From NCBI GenBank assembly GCA_944389895.1, contig CALXOA010000099.1:1-47229 (forward strand): a stretch of 47,229 nucleotides of DNA, given 5' to 3'. This document shows, in pieces, positions 31,842 to 40,998 of this stretch; position 1 is the stretch's first letter; each line of letters starts with the position of its first letter. Source of the stretch: an uncultured Victivallis sp. (GTDB taxonomy: Bacteria > Verrucomicrobiota > Lentisphaeria > Victivallales > Victivallaceae). Both the position numbers and the translations under genes were made by a program. The notes under the pieces were generated by a model. The model saw only the letters and a program-made list of their open reading frames with translations, searched no databases and had not been told where the DNA came from.

Positions 31842-33533
31842 CTATTTCGCTGCTGGATTCCGGCTCCAGCCCTCCATCAGAACTTTCAGGCAGGGAGTGA
31901 CCTTTCCACCGTCACCGATGGCGCTCTGAGGATCGTCGGCATCGAATGTGTGATTCCAGCCATTCCACCAGTTGCCGTAGCAGTGGAGTGTCCAGGGCCA
32001 GTCGTATTTTTCGAAGAGATCGATGACATCCGCCAGCCAGCGTTCCGCGCCCGGAGCCCAGCGGGCAACGCCGAACTCTCCGATCCACAGCTTTACGCCG
32101 TACTTGCGCTGAAATTCAATGGCGTTGGCCATGGATTTCTCAAGTGCCGCCTTGTCCCAGTAGGAGTCCGGTGGCGTGTCGAAAAGCCGCAGCATCCCCG
32201 GATAAGGTTTCGGATAGAAAGTCTCCCCCTGGTAGGAGTGAATGTTCTGATGGGTATAACTGTGGGGATAGTAGAAGTGGAAGGAATAAACCAGCTTCTC
32301 TCCGGTCAAAGCCTCGCGGTTCTCAAAGGCCTGATCGGGCAACGCCCAGGGACCCGGCTCAAGGGTCAGCCAGGTATTGGTGTCCACCGCACGGACCCGG
32401 TCGATCAGAGTCCGGAACAACTGGTCCTGCAGTTTGACTTCACGCGGAGTGTGCGGTTCGTTGAGCAGGTCATAGCTCAGCAGCCACGGGTGATCGCCGT
32501 ACTTCTGCGCGACATGGACCCAGAGATCCCCCAACGCCTCCACGAAACGATTCCAGCTCTTCTCCTGCAGGGCCACCTGAGCGGGATCGTTCTTGTCCAC
32601 CGAAGACTTGGCGATCAGGTCATCGCTTCCGCGCCACAGCGAACCGCCGGCTACCGGAATGATGTAAATCTGATACTTCTGGCCCAGTGCCAGCGCAGTC
32701 TGAAGTCCCAGCAGGTTCTTTCGGAACGGCGCCATCGGATCGTCGGGGGGGATCGGCAACGCATCGGGATCTTTTGCCCACGGCGTGTCCTTGTCGGGCT
32801 CAAGCCACAGACGGACCGCGTTGACGTTCCACTTCTTCAACTGCCGGAACTGCTCTTCACTGGGATAAGTACCGTTCCACGCCGGGTAGGTGACGCCGCG
32901 GAATCCGCCCTCCGGCCAGACTTTGTCCGCGTCGGACTTCTCGAGCGGCAGATTGAGCAGGGCTTGAGTTTCCGGTGGAATCGGACCGGTTTCCGGGAAC
33001 TTCCATCCCGGCGGAGCATCCAGCACGGTCAGGGCCAGATTGGAGTAGTCCAACTGCCCGCTGCAATCCTCCAGGCCGATGACGAAACTGAGTTTTTCGA
33101 GATTTCCGGGAAGTTGTGCGGTCACTTCGAAGGGGCGTGCAGCGAAGGTTCCATCCGGAATTTCCACGTCGAACCATTGCGGCTTTCCGCCTTTTGCCGT
33201 GGCGCAGATTTGAAGTTTCCCGCCGTTCCATGACTTGGGTTTTGCGGAGATCTCCCGTCCTGCGATTGTCGCACTCAGCCGGAGCCGGCAACCGGAAAAC
33301 TGGGTCGGGGAGAGCTGTACGGCGATATAGACGCTTTTCGCTTCGGGATTTTCGATCCGGAGCGCGGTCCCCTGTTCGGTCTTGACCAGCTGGTAGTTTT
33401 TCGTTCCGAAATATCCCTGCACCTGTTGCGGTTTGGAAAAGTCCAGCTGCAATACGGTCTGCGGTTCCATCGCCCCGACCGCCGACACGAAAAAGCCGGC
33501 GAGCACAAGTTTCCCGAATCGATTCAAATTCAT
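31842..33533 (-). CDS. glycoside hydrolase family 5 (cellulase-like), exported
   Basis: 563 residues from ATG 33533 (GGA seven bases upstream; the frame also opens at a TTG 33563). The signal peptide is MNLNRFGKLVLAGFFVSAVGA. An N-terminal beta-domain, about 25-200, looks like a carbohydrate-binding module (TVLQLDFSKPQQVQGYFG). The GH5 TIM barrel follows. The acid/base Glu is in YDLLNEPHTP and the nucleophile Glu in WIGEFGVARW. It should cut beta-glucan or beta-mannan outside the cell. It is the last gene of the lacI-pseudopilin-GH5 operon, 27 bases after the pseudopilin, and a terminator follows. Confidence 0.9.
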   Translation of the reverse strand: MNLNRFGKLVLAGFFVSAVGAMEPQTVLQLDFSKPQQVQGYFGTKNYQLVKTEQGTALRIENPEAKSVYIAVQLSPTQFSGCRLRLSATIAGREISAKPKSWNGGKLQICATAKGGKPQWFDVEIPDGTFAARPFEVTAQLPGNLEKLSFVIGLEDCSGQLDYSNLALTVLDAPPGWKFPETGPIPPETQALLNLPLEKSDADKVWPEGGFRGVTYPAWNGTYPSEEQFRQLKKWNVNAVRLWLEPDKDTPWAKDPDALPIPPDDPMAPFRKNLLGLQTALALGQKYQIYIIPVAGGSLWRGSDDLIAKSSVDKNDPAQVALQEKSWNRFVEALGDLWVHVAQKYGDHPWLLSYDLLNEPHTPREVKLQDQLFRTLIDRVRAVDTNTWLTLEPGPWALPDQAFENREALTGEKLVYSFHFYYPHSYTHQNIHSYQGETFYPKPYPGMLRLFDTPPDSYWDKAALEKSMANAIEFQRKYGVKLWIGEFGVARWAPGAERWLADVIDLFEKYDWPWTLHCYGNWWNGWNHTFDADDPQSAIGDGGKVTPCLKVLMEGWSRNPAAK

Positions 33534-33559
33534 AATGAGTTCCTTTGCTACGAATTGTG

Positions 33560-34273
33560 TCAATGATAAAATTTGAGAGTGTCGTTTGCATTGTTTCCGA
33601 GATCCAGCCTGGCTGGTTCCGAGATGAACTCAGCAAGATTCTTGGATTCGGCATGACCATCCACCATCAGATAGTTGGCTTTTCCGCTGTGCCGGTAACG
33701 ATCGATCCCTTTCGGTGCTTCTTCCGCTTCCCAGCCGGAGCTGAGCGAAAATTCAAATGCGTTCATATTGCCGTCTGTCCGGTAAGCTCCGTCGAGTGTG
33801 CTTACCACCTGGCTCGGTTTGATGAACTTACTGAGTTTTCGCGGGGCCATCAGAGGCTCTCCGGGATATTGCCAGCCATCGGATCCCACGTTGCCGAAGC
33901 GATTGGAATAGTCGTAGTTCGTGTTGTTCCGATAAGTAACCGCGGAGGAGAGATAGTCAATGGAGGATCCGCAGATCAGAACTTTGGGCGAACTGATCTT
34001 GACTCCATCCGGCTTCGCATATCCCAGATAGGGCTGTAACAGGCTGATCCAGTAGTTGGCGGTCGTGTTCAACCGGACCAACGGCAGAATATCACCGTTG
34101 TCAGAGGCATACAGAAGGATTCCCTGACCGATCTGTTTCATATTTGCAAGGCAACTGGTACTTTTCGCTTTCTCCCGGGCTTGATTCAAGGCGGGCAGCA
34201 GCATCGCCGCCAGAATCGCAATGATGGCAATCACGATGAGCAATTCGATCAGTGTGAAAAAGAATTTTTTCAT
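33560..34273 (-). CDS. pseudopilin-like protein (type II secretion/DUF1559 type)
   Basis: 237 residues. The N-terminus [20 protein letters not shown] is a class III-like prepilin segment, but the -1 position normally held by Gly is Phe, so cleavage by a classical prepilin peptidase is uncertain. [16 protein letters not shown] helix follows. A globular body has the [19 protein letters not shown] motif near the C-terminus, as in DUF1559 proteins. Its ATG overlaps the TGA of the lacI gene (ATGA) with GGAGGA upstream, so it is coupled to it. It is likely a surface or fibre protein linked to glycan use; the function is unproven. Confidence 0.82.
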   Translation of the reverse strand: MKKFFFTLIELLIVIAIIAILAAMLLPALNQAREKAKSTSCLANMKQIGQGILLYASDNGDILPLVRLNTTANYWISLLQPYLGYAKPDGVKISSPKVLICGSSIDYLSSAVTYRNNTNYDYSNRFGNVGSDGWQYPGEPLMAPRKLSKFIKPSQVVSTLDGAYRTDGNMNAFEFSLSSGWEAEEAPKGIDRYRHSGKANYLMVDGHAESKNLAEFISEPARLDLGNNANDTLKFYH

Positions 34274-35265
34274 GGTTTCCTCCGGTTAAAAGTACTTTCC
34301 CGAATATTCAATCGACAGGGCAGGACAATCTCGCGTGGACCGCTTTCACGGCTTCCGATCAGCTTCAACAGAAGGTCGACTGCGAGGCGACCCATGATTT
34401 TAGCGGGTTGCGTCAATGCGGTGATCCCCTCATATTCCAGTTCATTGTCGTCTTCGACAGCGATGATGGAGATCTGTTCCGGAATCCGCCAGCCGAGTTT
34501 ACGGAGAGCCCGGCAGAGATGACTGGCCAGAGTGCTGTTCGCCGCGAAAATGACCTCCGGCGGTTCTGTCATGGTGTTGATTTCCATGGCGAGGTTCTGA
34601 ACCGCCGGATATTCGGTATGGCTCGCCCAGACCCGACAGGCCGTTTCCGGACTGCCGAGTTCGGCAAGTCGGGCGATGAAGCCGTCCCGCCGTCGATCCT
34701 GGCCGAGATCTCCCCCGACGTAGATGAGTCCAAATTTCCGGTATCCCATACTCCACAGGTAATTCGCCGCGTCGGTTCCGACCTGAAGTCCGCTCGTATA
34801 TACGCAGTTCCACGAGCGGGGATCCGAAAGTTCGCCGATCCGCACCACCGGAATCTGCAGTTGTTTGAGCTTCGGCATGATTTCCCTTACGCGATCCAGT
34901 TCCTGGAACAGCAGTCCCTTGAGGTCATAATGCTCGATCAGGCGTTCGAAGTCGGCAACGGTGAAGCGGTGTATTCTGACCGGAATGATATGGCTGGTGA
35001 AATCTACTTCATGCAATGCTTCGATGATTCCACCGAGAAGGGCGTTGCTGTACGGGTGGCGCAGAAAATCCTCATAGGAGAGCATTACAATGCCGACGCT
35101 GCTGAGATCATGGGCAGTGGCGGACTCATCCGACAACTGCTGCCATACCGCACGAACCCGGCGGATCGTATCCGGATTATGGGCGCCCTTGCCATTCAGA
35201 ATGCGGGAGATCGTGGCGATGCTCAGATTGGTTTCATCCGCGATCCGCTGTATGGTGATGCTCAT
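34270..35265 (-). CDS. LacI-family transcriptional regulator
   Basis: 331 residues. The N-terminal helix-turn-helix is [23 protein letters not shown] (about 5-27), with the hinge soon after. The rest is a sugar-binding-protein-like effector domain with the typical LACI C-terminal segment [10 protein letters not shown]. It starts the operon read leftward and ends in an ATGA overlap with the pseudopilin. The promoter (35292-35320) lies just upstream, with paired operator-like repeats (35328-35356) next to it, so self-regulation by a glycan-derived sugar is likely. The gene probably controls the GH5 and pseudopilin genes. Confidence 0.9.
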   Translation of the reverse strand: MSITIQRIADETNLSIATISRILNGKGAHNPDTIRRVRAVWQQLSDESATAHDLSSVGIVMLSYEDFLRHPYSNALLGGIIEALHEVDFTSHIIPVRIHRFTVADFERLIEHYDLKGLLFQELDRVREIMPKLKQLQIPVVRIGELSDPRSWNCVYTSGLQVGTDAANYLWSMGYRKFGLIYVGGDLGQDRRRDGFIARLAELGSPETACRVWASHTEYPAVQNLAMEINTMTEPPEVIFAANSTLASHLCRALRKLGWRIPEQISIIAVEDDNELEYEGITALTQPAKIMGRLAVDLLLKLIGSRESGPREIVLPCRLNIRESTFNRRKP

Positions 35266-35291
35266 TGTCCTGTTCCCTTTTCCTGTTATTA

Positions 35292-35320
35292 ATTATGCGG
35301 GAAAAAGTTCCGGATGTCAA
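35292..35320 (-). promoter_or_regulatory. promoter of the lacI-pseudopilin-GH5 operon
   Basis: Minus strand: consensus TTGACA (35320-35315), a 17-bp spacer, CATAAT (35297-35292). The transcript would begin near 35285 and leave about 20 bases before the lacI start. Confidence 0.75.
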
Positions 35321-35327
35321 TAGGTTG

Positions 35328-35356
35328 ATGTAAGCTTTTTACATTGCTTTTTACAT
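35328..35356. promoter_or_regulatory. operator-like repeats for the LacI-type regulator
   Basis: The inverted pair ATGTAA...TTACAT (35328-35344) and the 11-bp direct repeat GCTTTTTACAT (35334-35344 and 35346-35356, period 12) lie just upstream of the -35 box. LacI-family operators are short inverted repeats of this kind. Assignment to this regulator is inference. Confidence 0.5.
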
Positions 35357-35436
35357 AAAGGATGGGAGGAAGAAGGTTTCTGTATGAAGAACAACGCATG
35401 GCATGTGCATGAGATCTGCTCGGAAAATCCGGATAT

Positions 35437-35476
35437 ACAAAAACGGGCTCCACCGGAGGAATCCGATGGAACCCGT
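35437..35476 (-). terminator. terminator of the rnf operon
   Basis: A stem of three blocks (ACGGG/CCCGT, TCCA/TGGA, CGGA/TCCG) spans 35443-35476. The two mismatches on the plus strand become G-U pairs on the minus strand, so the stem is near-perfect in the leftward RNA. A TTTTT run follows. It lies about 40 bases after rnfE. Confidence 0.8.
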
Positions 35477-35516
35477 GAAAATCGAAGCAGGTCAACAACC
35501 GGCTCCTGAGAAGAAA

Positions 35517-36200
35517 TTACTCCTCGTCATCCGGGTGCGGCAGACAGATGCGGCAATGGCGGCAATCCATTCCGGCAGGCGGCACGTAGAGACGTCCTTC
35601 TTTGATCGCTTTGCGGCGGTTGAAATAGTTTTTCAGCGCCAGAATGGTTCCGACGATGATGAATGCACCGGGAGCCGCGGAGGGCAGCAGGAAATCGGTT
35701 GTCCACGCGGTGATCACCTTGACTTCGAAAACGGAACCCGTGCTCAGAAACTCACGGATCACTCCGAGCATCGTCAAGGTCAATGTAAAACCGAGTCCCA
35801 TGCCGACGCCGTCCAGGATCGAACGCACCGGCCCATTCTTGGAGGCGAAAGCCTCCGCGCGACCGAGCACAATGCAGTTCACGACAATCAGCGGAATGAA
35901 GATCCCCAGTGCCGCATAGAGCGTTGGCGGCGCGTAGGCTTTCATCAACAGTTCGATCACCGTCACGAAGGTCGCGATCACCACGATATAGACGGGAATA
36001 CGAATCTTCTTGGGTACAATCGGACTGATCAGCGAAATCACAAGATTGCTGCCGGCCAGCACGAAAGTCGTTGCGATTCCCATGCCGAAGCCGTTGACGG
36101 CACTGTTGGTCAACGCGAGCGTCGGACAGGTTCCGAGCAGAAGCACGAGAACGGGGTTCTCTTTCCAGATCCCCTTGGTGAAATCAGAGAGCATTCCCAT
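35517..36200 (-). CDS. rnfE: Rnf complex subunit RnfE
   Basis: 227 residues with six membrane helices. The N-terminal segment TKGIWKENPVLVLLLGTCPTLA and LGIFIPLIVVNCIVLGRAEAFA are characteristic of the NqrD/RnfE family, which forms part of the ion-translocating membrane core with RnfA. The last 20 residues carry two Cys-x2-Cys-like positions (CRHCRICLPH), which may bind a metal; this is unusual for RnfE. The start overlaps rnfG by one base (TAATG). It is the last gene of the operon and is followed by a terminator. Confidence 0.93.
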   Translation of the reverse strand: MGMLSDFTKGIWKENPVLVLLLGTCPTLALTNSAVNGFGMGIATTFVLAGSNLVISLISPIVPKKIRIPVYIVVIATFVTVIELLMKAYAPPTLYAALGIFIPLIVVNCIVLGRAEAFASKNGPVRSILDGVGMGLGFTLTLTMLGVIREFLSTGSVFEVKVITAWTTDFLLPSAAPGAFIIVGTILALKNYFNRRKAIKEGRLYVPPAGMDCRHCRICLPHPDDEE

Positions 36201-36877
36201 TATTTGTTACCTCTCGCCGGGGTGAGTTTCTTGATGATTTCAGCACGGTTCAGCAGGAAGGCGCGATCCATTTCGCTGACCAGGCGTGTGACGGCGCGGC
36301 TGGTGACGGTCGCCCCGGAGATGAAGTTGATGGTTCCTCCATCCTTTTTCACCACCCAGTTCTGGCGTGGATTGACCGTCTGCCCGCTGAACTGATCGAG
36401 AATCGGGTTCGGAGCAAGTCCTTCCGCCGGTTTATCGAAGAGATTGAAAATGGTCTTCTGGCGTTTGCGCTGACAGACGTTGGCGCCCAGGCCGGGGGTC
36501 TCGCTCTGCTGGGTGATCAACACCGCACGGATCTTGCCGTCCAGCTCAAGGCCCACCAGGGCGCGGATGTCGCCCGAGTACCCCTGCGGGTTGGTTCCCT
36601 CCGCGGCAACCGCCACCAGTTTACCCTCCCGGAGAGCTCCCATGAAAGAGATTTTCCAGCCGGTCGGACTTTCCACCTCAACCCTCTGGTCGGAGGGCTG
36701 ATTGTCGAAAGCCGGGAGAATCTGGCGCAGCGCCTGGTTGGTACTGCGCAATTCCGCCGCCTTGATCGGACCGGCCGCCAGTTGCGAGACGACCGCGAGC
36801 ACCAGCGCCGAAACCAGGCCGGTGATTCCCAGGAAGAGACCGAGCACCCAGAGATTTTCGGTATTCTTCAAATTCAT
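36200..36877 (-). CDS. rnfG: Rnf complex subunit RnfG
   Basis: 225 residues from ATG 36877; the frame is open to 36925 without support. One N-terminal membrane anchor (LWVLGLFLGITGLVSALVLAV). The FMN-attachment motif is SGATVTSRAV near the C-terminus, where the Thr carries covalent FMN in the family. The protein hands electrons to the membrane part of Rnf. Its ATG overlaps the stop of rnfD (ATGA), and its stop overlaps rnfE. Confidence 0.93.
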   Translation of the reverse strand: MNLKNTENLWVLGLFLGITGLVSALVLAVVSQLAAGPIKAAELRSTNQALRQILPAFDNQPSDQRVEVESPTGWKISFMGALREGKLVAVAAEGTNPQGYSGDIRALVGLELDGKIRAVLITQQSETPGLGANVCQRKRQKTIFNLFDKPAEGLAPNPILDQFSGQTVNPRQNWVVKKDGGTINFISGATVTSRAVTRLVSEMDRAFLLNRAEIIKKLTPARGNK

Positions 36878-37980
36878 TTCGCCACCTCCCGTTTCGCAAC
36901 GTAGCCGAAAGGCTGCCGGACGCACCAGCGGTCAATCAGCGGTACCAGCGCATTCATGAAAAGAATCGAAAAACTGACCCCCTCCGGGTAATTCCCCCAG
37001 ATGCGGATCACGCTGGTGATGATCCCGCAACCGATTGCGAAGATGATGCAGCCCGTTCCGGTGATCGGGCTGGTGACCATGTCGGTCGCCATGAAGAACG
37101 CCCCGAGCATCAATCCGCCGGTCAACAGGTGGAAGAGCGGCGTCGGCGTGACGCCCGGAAAGAAGAAGTTGACCAGTCCGGTGAATACCGCCACCGTACC
37201 GATGTAGCAGATCGGCACCCGCCAGTTGATCAAGTTGAAGCAGATCAGCATGATGCCGCCGATCAGCAGCGCCAGTACGCTGGTTTCGCCGATGCAGCCG
37301 CCTTTTTCCCCGAGGAAATAGCGCCAGTAATAGCGATCGGAATCCACCGAGGAGAAATTCATCTCGGCCTGGGGCGTTCGATCAAGAATCTTCGGAGTTG
37401 TACTGACCTCCCCGAGCGGCGTTGCGCCGGAAGTCGCATCCGTGGTCGCCCCGGTCACATTACGCTCGATCATTGCCGCTTCGGGTTCCCCGAGACTGCG
37501 CGGCGCCGGCCAGGTGGTCATGATCGCCGGCAGTGCGATCAGCAGACCGACGCGCGCCACCAGCGCGGGATTGAAAGGATTGTGACCCAGCCCGCCGAAT
37601 ACCTGCTTGCCGAGCCAGATCGCAATGAATGCGCCGACCAGACAGACCCAGAGCGGCACCCCGGGCGGCAGGTTCATCGCAAGCAGGAGTCCGGTCAATG
37701 CGGCACTACCGTCGGCAATCGTACCCATCACCGGTTTCCCGGCCAGTTTACACCAGAGCGCTTCGGCGCCGATGCAGAAGAGCATGGTCGCAAGCATCAC
37801 GACCAATGCGTAGAATCCGAAGAAAAACACCCCGGCGACCGCCGCCGGAACCAGGGAGAGCAGCACCTTGTACATGATCCGGCGGACGCTGTCGGAACCG
37901 GTCAGGTGGGGGGAGACGCTCAGCACCAGCTCCGAACCGGAGGGAAGCCTCACTTCGCTCTTATTTTCATTTTCACTCAT
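36874..37980 (-). CDS. rnfD: Rnf complex subunit RnfD
   Basis: 368 residues with about nine or ten membrane helices, typical for NqrB/RnfD. The covalent FMN motif SGATPLGEV lies in the middle (after TGATTDAT), with Thr as the attachment residue. The pattern GLGHNPFNPALVARV is conserved in the family. It moves Na+ or H+ coupled to electron flow. It is 28 bases after rnfC and overlaps rnfG by ATGA. Confidence 0.93.
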   Translation of the reverse strand: MSENENKSEVRLPSGSELVLSVSPHLTGSDSVRRIMYKVLLSLVPAAVAGVFFFGFYALVVMLATMLFCIGAEALWCKLAGKPVMGTIADGSAALTGLLLAMNLPPGVPLWVCLVGAFIAIWLGKQVFGGLGHNPFNPALVARVGLLIALPAIMTTWPAPRSLGEPEAAMIERNVTGATTDATSGATPLGEVSTTPKILDRTPQAEMNFSSVDSDRYYWRYFLGEKGGCIGETSVLALLIGGIMLICFNLINWRVPICYIGTVAVFTGLVNFFFPGVTPTPLFHLLTGGLMLGAFFMATDMVTSPITGTGCIIFAIGCGIITSVIRIWGNYPEGVSFSILFMNALVPLIDRWCVRQPFGYVAKREVAK

Positions 37981-38008
37981 GATAACAGTTCACTTCTTTC
38001 ATGGATGA

Positions 38009-39337
38009 TTATTTTTTGCGCTTGCGGATTTCGGCTTTAGCACGCCGCATATGCTGCACGAGCGGCCGGTGGGCCGGGCAGACGTAGGCGCAGGAGCCGC
38101 ATTCGATGCAATCCATTACATGATTCTGGGCGGCGATATCGAACTTCTCACCTTCCACAGCATTCCCGAGCAGACAGGGCATCAGGTTCATCGGGCATGC
38201 TTCCAGACAGCGCCCGCAGCGGATGCAGCCGACGGAACCGTAGGTCAGTGCTTCGGAAACCGGCAACAGCAGAATGCCGGATGTATTTTTCGATACCGGC
38301 ACATCAAATGATTTCTGGGCGAATCCCATCATCGGTCCGCCGAGGATCAGTTTCCCCGGTTCCGCAGTCACGCCGCCGGCAAATTCGATTGCCTTGATCA
38401 CCGGAGTTCCGATTTTCAACATCCAGTTCCCGGGATTTTTAACCACTTCACCGGTAACCGTCGTGACCCGTTCAACCAGGGGAATGCCGGAGACGACCGC
38501 GTCGGTCACGGCTGCGGCGGTACCGACGTTCTGAACCACGCACCCCGCGTCCATCGGCAGTCCTCCCGCCGGAACCGCCCGGCCGGTAATCGCCATGATG
38601 AGTTGCTTTTCGGATCCCTGTGGATACTGGACCTTCAGCGTTGCGATCTTGACCCCGTATTCGCTGGCCCGCCGGCCGAGTGCCTGAATCGCATCCTCCT
38701 TGTTGACCTCAACGCCGATGTAGATGTTGCTCACTCCGAGCATGCGGCCGGAGATCGCGGCTCCTTCGAGCACCTTTTCCGGATGCTCAAGCATCAGCCG
38801 GTGGTCGGCGGTCAGGTAGGGTTCGCATTCCGCACCGTTGAGGATCAACGTATCGATCTTCTTTTCCGGCGGCGGCGAAAATTTGACCCGTGTCGGAAAG
38901 GCCGCGCCACCCATGCCGACCAGCCCGGCGTCGCCGACCCGTTTCAGAAGGTCGGCCGGATCCGCGTCGCGCCATGCGATCGGCGGCCACGTTTCCGCCG
39001 CTTCGTCGAGACCGTCGGCTTCGATTTCGATTGCCGGAACCAGGGTTCCCATCGGACCGGGGACATCGACGATTCCGATGATTTTACCGCTGGTCGGGCT
39101 GTGCAGATTGGCCGATACGAAACCATCCGCTTCGGCGAGGAGCTGATATTTTTTTACCGTATCGCCCGGCTTCACCACCGGCTTCGGCGGTTTCCCGACG
39201 TTCTGCGAAATCATGACCCGGTATCTGTCAAGCAGAGGTGCAATCTGAATCGGGTTACCGCTCGACAGCTGTTTCCCGTCACCGGAGGGGTGGATTCCGC
39301 CCTGGAAACTTAAAACCTCACGTGAACTCTTGCTCAT
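38009..39337 (-). CDS. rnfC: Rnf complex subunit RnfC
   Basis: 442 residues, near the usual core length. The NADH/FMN-binding part has GMGGAAFPTRVKF and LNGAECEPYLTADHR, hallmarks of RnfC/NuoF-like folds. Two [4Fe-4S] motifs lie near the C-terminus, CIRCGRCLEACP and CIECGSCAYVCP. It receives or donates electrons to NAD. Its ATG overlaps the rnfB stop (ATGA). The Lys/Arg-rich tail (AKAEIRKRKK) closes the protein. Confidence 0.94.
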   Translation of the reverse strand: MSKSSREVLSFQGGIHPSGDGKQLSSGNPIQIAPLLDRYRVMISQNVGKPPKPVVKPGDTVKKYQLLAEADGFVSANLHSPTSGKIIGIVDVPGPMGTLVPAIEIEADGLDEAAETWPPIAWRDADPADLLKRVGDAGLVGMGGAAFPTRVKFSPPPEKKIDTLILNGAECEPYLTADHRLMLEHPEKVLEGAAISGRMLGVSNIYIGVEVNKEDAIQALGRRASEYGVKIATLKVQYPQGSEKQLIMAITGRAVPAGGLPMDAGCVVQNVGTAAAVTDAVVSGIPLVERVTTVTGEVVKNPGNWMLKIGTPVIKAIEFAGGVTAEPGKLILGGPMMGFAQKSFDVPVSKNTSGILLLPVSEALTYGSVGCIRCGRCLEACPMNLMPCLLGNAVEGEKFDIAAQNHVMDCIECGSCAYVCPAHRPLVQHMRRAKAEIRKRKK

Positions 39338-40179
39338 TTTTCAGGACTCCATTCCGGCTCGTTCTGTTCGATCTTCAAGTGTTCGTCTGCGGTCAGGAGG
39401 CAACCGGTCGGACAGCCGACCGCCTGCACATCGTCGGCAGTCGGCAACGGTTTCGCTTCGTAATTGACTTGAGCCTTGAAGCCGTCCACCTTGAACTTGT
39501 TAGGGAAAGCGCGCGCGCATTTACGGCAGCCGAGGCAGGGCACGTTGCAGACCTGGCGCTTGGCCGGTCCCTTGGCCGGAGAGTTGCAGTAGACATGCAC
39601 TTCTGCGTCAGCGGGAACCAGCTTGATCACCCCGCGCGGACAGGCCGCGACGCAGGTGCCGCACCCGACACAGAGTTCGCGGTGAACCACGGCGAGATTA
39701 TTGATGATCTCAATTGCGCCGAACGGACATTTGCGGGCACAAGTGCCCATGCCGAGGCAGCCGTAGCTGCATCCTTTCGGCCCGCCCGCGACCAGCGATG
39801 CCGATACGCAATCGACCACGCCGTTGTAGTTCAGCAGCCGTTTGGTCTGTTCCCGGTCGCCGCCGCAGCAGACCACCGCACGCTGTTGAAAAGACTCTCC
39901 GGCATCGATACCGAGCGCCAACGCGATCGCAGTGACCTGTTCCTTACTTGAAACGGGACATTTGGAAGGCGGGTTTTCCCCGGAGACCACCGACTTTGCG
40001 AAATCGGAACAGCCGGCTTTGCCGCACCCGCCGCAGTTTGCGCCCGGAAGAAGCTCGGTCACCAGCTCGACGCGGGAATCGCTTTCAATCTGGAAAATCT
40101 TGGCGAACCAGCCGATCACCAGCCCGAGGACAAGGCCGATCACGGCCATCAGAAGAATTGCAAACAGGATCGTTTCCAT
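39334..40179 (-). CDS. rnfB: Rnf complex subunit RnfB
   Basis: 281 residues, the longer type found in anaerobes. An N-terminal membrane helix (LFAILLMAVIGLVLGLVIGWF) is followed by the NCGGCGKAGCSDF cluster motif. Several ferredoxin-like motifs follow: CARKCPFGAI and CVGCGTCVAACPRG. A further one reads CLGCRKCARAFP, where Phe replaces the expected fourth Cys, so that cluster may be altered. RnfB takes electrons from ferredoxin. It starts 15 bases after rnfA. Confidence 0.93.
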   Translation of the reverse strand: METILFAILLMAVIGLVLGLVIGWFAKIFQIESDSRVELVTELLPGANCGGCGKAGCSDFAKSVVSGENPPSKCPVSSKEQVTAIALALGIDAGESFQQRAVVCCGGDREQTKRLLNYNGVVDCVSASLVAGGPKGCSYGCLGMGTCARKCPFGAIEIINNLAVVHRELCVGCGTCVAACPRGVIKLVPADAEVHVYCNSPAKGPAKRQVCNVPCLGCRKCARAFPNKFKVDGFKAQVNYEAKPLPTADDVQAVGCPTGCLLTADEHLKIEQNEPEWSPEK

Positions 40180-40194
40180 CAGATGCTCCTTGCC

Positions 40195-40785
40195 TCAACA
40201 CAGTCCGGAGAAACCGACGAAGGCCATCGCGAGGATGCCGGCCGTCACAAGAGCGATCGGTGTGCCCTGGAATGCCTGCGGCGGCGCTGCAAGTTCGAGC
40301 CGCTCGCGCAGACTCGAGAAAAGCAACAGCGCCAGCGCAAAGCCGATTCCTGAACAGAAACCGAAAATTGTCGCCTCAAGCACCGTGTAATTATTATTTG
40401 CGTTGATGGTCGCAGCTCCGAGCACCGCGCAGTTGGTGGTGATCAGCGGCAGGTAAATGCCGAGTGCCTGATAGAGCATGGGACTGAGTTTCTGAAGCAT
40501 GATTTCGATCAGCTGCACCAGACCGGCGATGATCAGGATGAAAAGCAGCACCTGAAGGAAACCAAGGTCAACCGTTCTTCCGTCGATGTCGAAGCGGAGC
40601 AGATAGCGGTAGACCAGCGATGTGATGAACGAGGCGATCGTCATCACGAAGATTACGGCACCGGACATCCCCATCGCCGTGCTCAGGCGTTTCGAGACCC
40701 CCAGAAACGGGCAGATCCCCAGAAAACGCGACAGCACGAAATTGTAGACCAGTACCGCCCCCACCGTCAATTCGAGATATTTCAT
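40195..40785 (-). CDS. rnfA: Rnf complex subunit RnfA
   Basis: 196 residues with six membrane helices, the NqrE/RnfA family. The motifs NFVLSRFLGICPFLGVSK and LPLITTNCAVLGA are diagnostic. The frame opens at 40860, but that ATG would lie upstream of the promoter start (near 40825). The ATG at 40785 gives the family N-terminus (MKYLELTVGAVLVYN). It heads the operon in the standard order A-B-C-D-G-E. Confidence 0.94.
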   Translation of the reverse strand: MKYLELTVGAVLVYNFVLSRFLGICPFLGVSKRLSTAMGMSGAVIFVMTIASFITSLVYRYLLRFDIDGRTVDLGFLQVLLFILIIAGLVQLIEIMLQKLSPMLYQALGIYLPLITTNCAVLGAATINANNNYTVLEATIFGFCSGIGFALALLLFSSLRERLELAAPPQAFQGTPIALVTAGILAMAFVGFSGLC

Positions 40786-40831
40786 TCCCAAATCCCTGTA
40801 CGTTTGTTTATGGTAAGCCGGTAATCCATCT

Positions 40832-40860
40832 AATATAAACGGGAAGCGGCTGTTTTTCAA
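40832..40860 (-). promoter_or_regulatory. promoter of the rnf operon
   Basis: Minus strand: TTGAAA (40860-40855), a 17-bp spacer, TATATT (40837-40832). The transcript would begin near 40825. Its hexamers equal those of the divergent pckG promoter. Confidence 0.8.
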
Positions 40861-40910
40861 GCGCGCAGGGATTTTTCCGCCGAATCGTGAATCCTCTGAG
40901 GAAAAACGGC

Positions 40911-40939
40911 TTGAAATGATTGTCGTTCAGGTGTATATT
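40911..40939 (+). promoter_or_regulatory. pckG: promoter of pckG
   Basis: TTGAAA (40911-40916), a 17-bp spacer, TATATT (40934-40939). The leader is about 53 nt with a GGAGGA site. An 11-base near-palindrome TCCTCTGAGGA (40892-40902) lies between the two divergent promoters. Confidence 0.8.
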
Positions 40940-40998
40940 TTAATGATTATCAAGATGGAAAAACCCCGAAACCAACAATCTGGAGGATTTACAAGATC

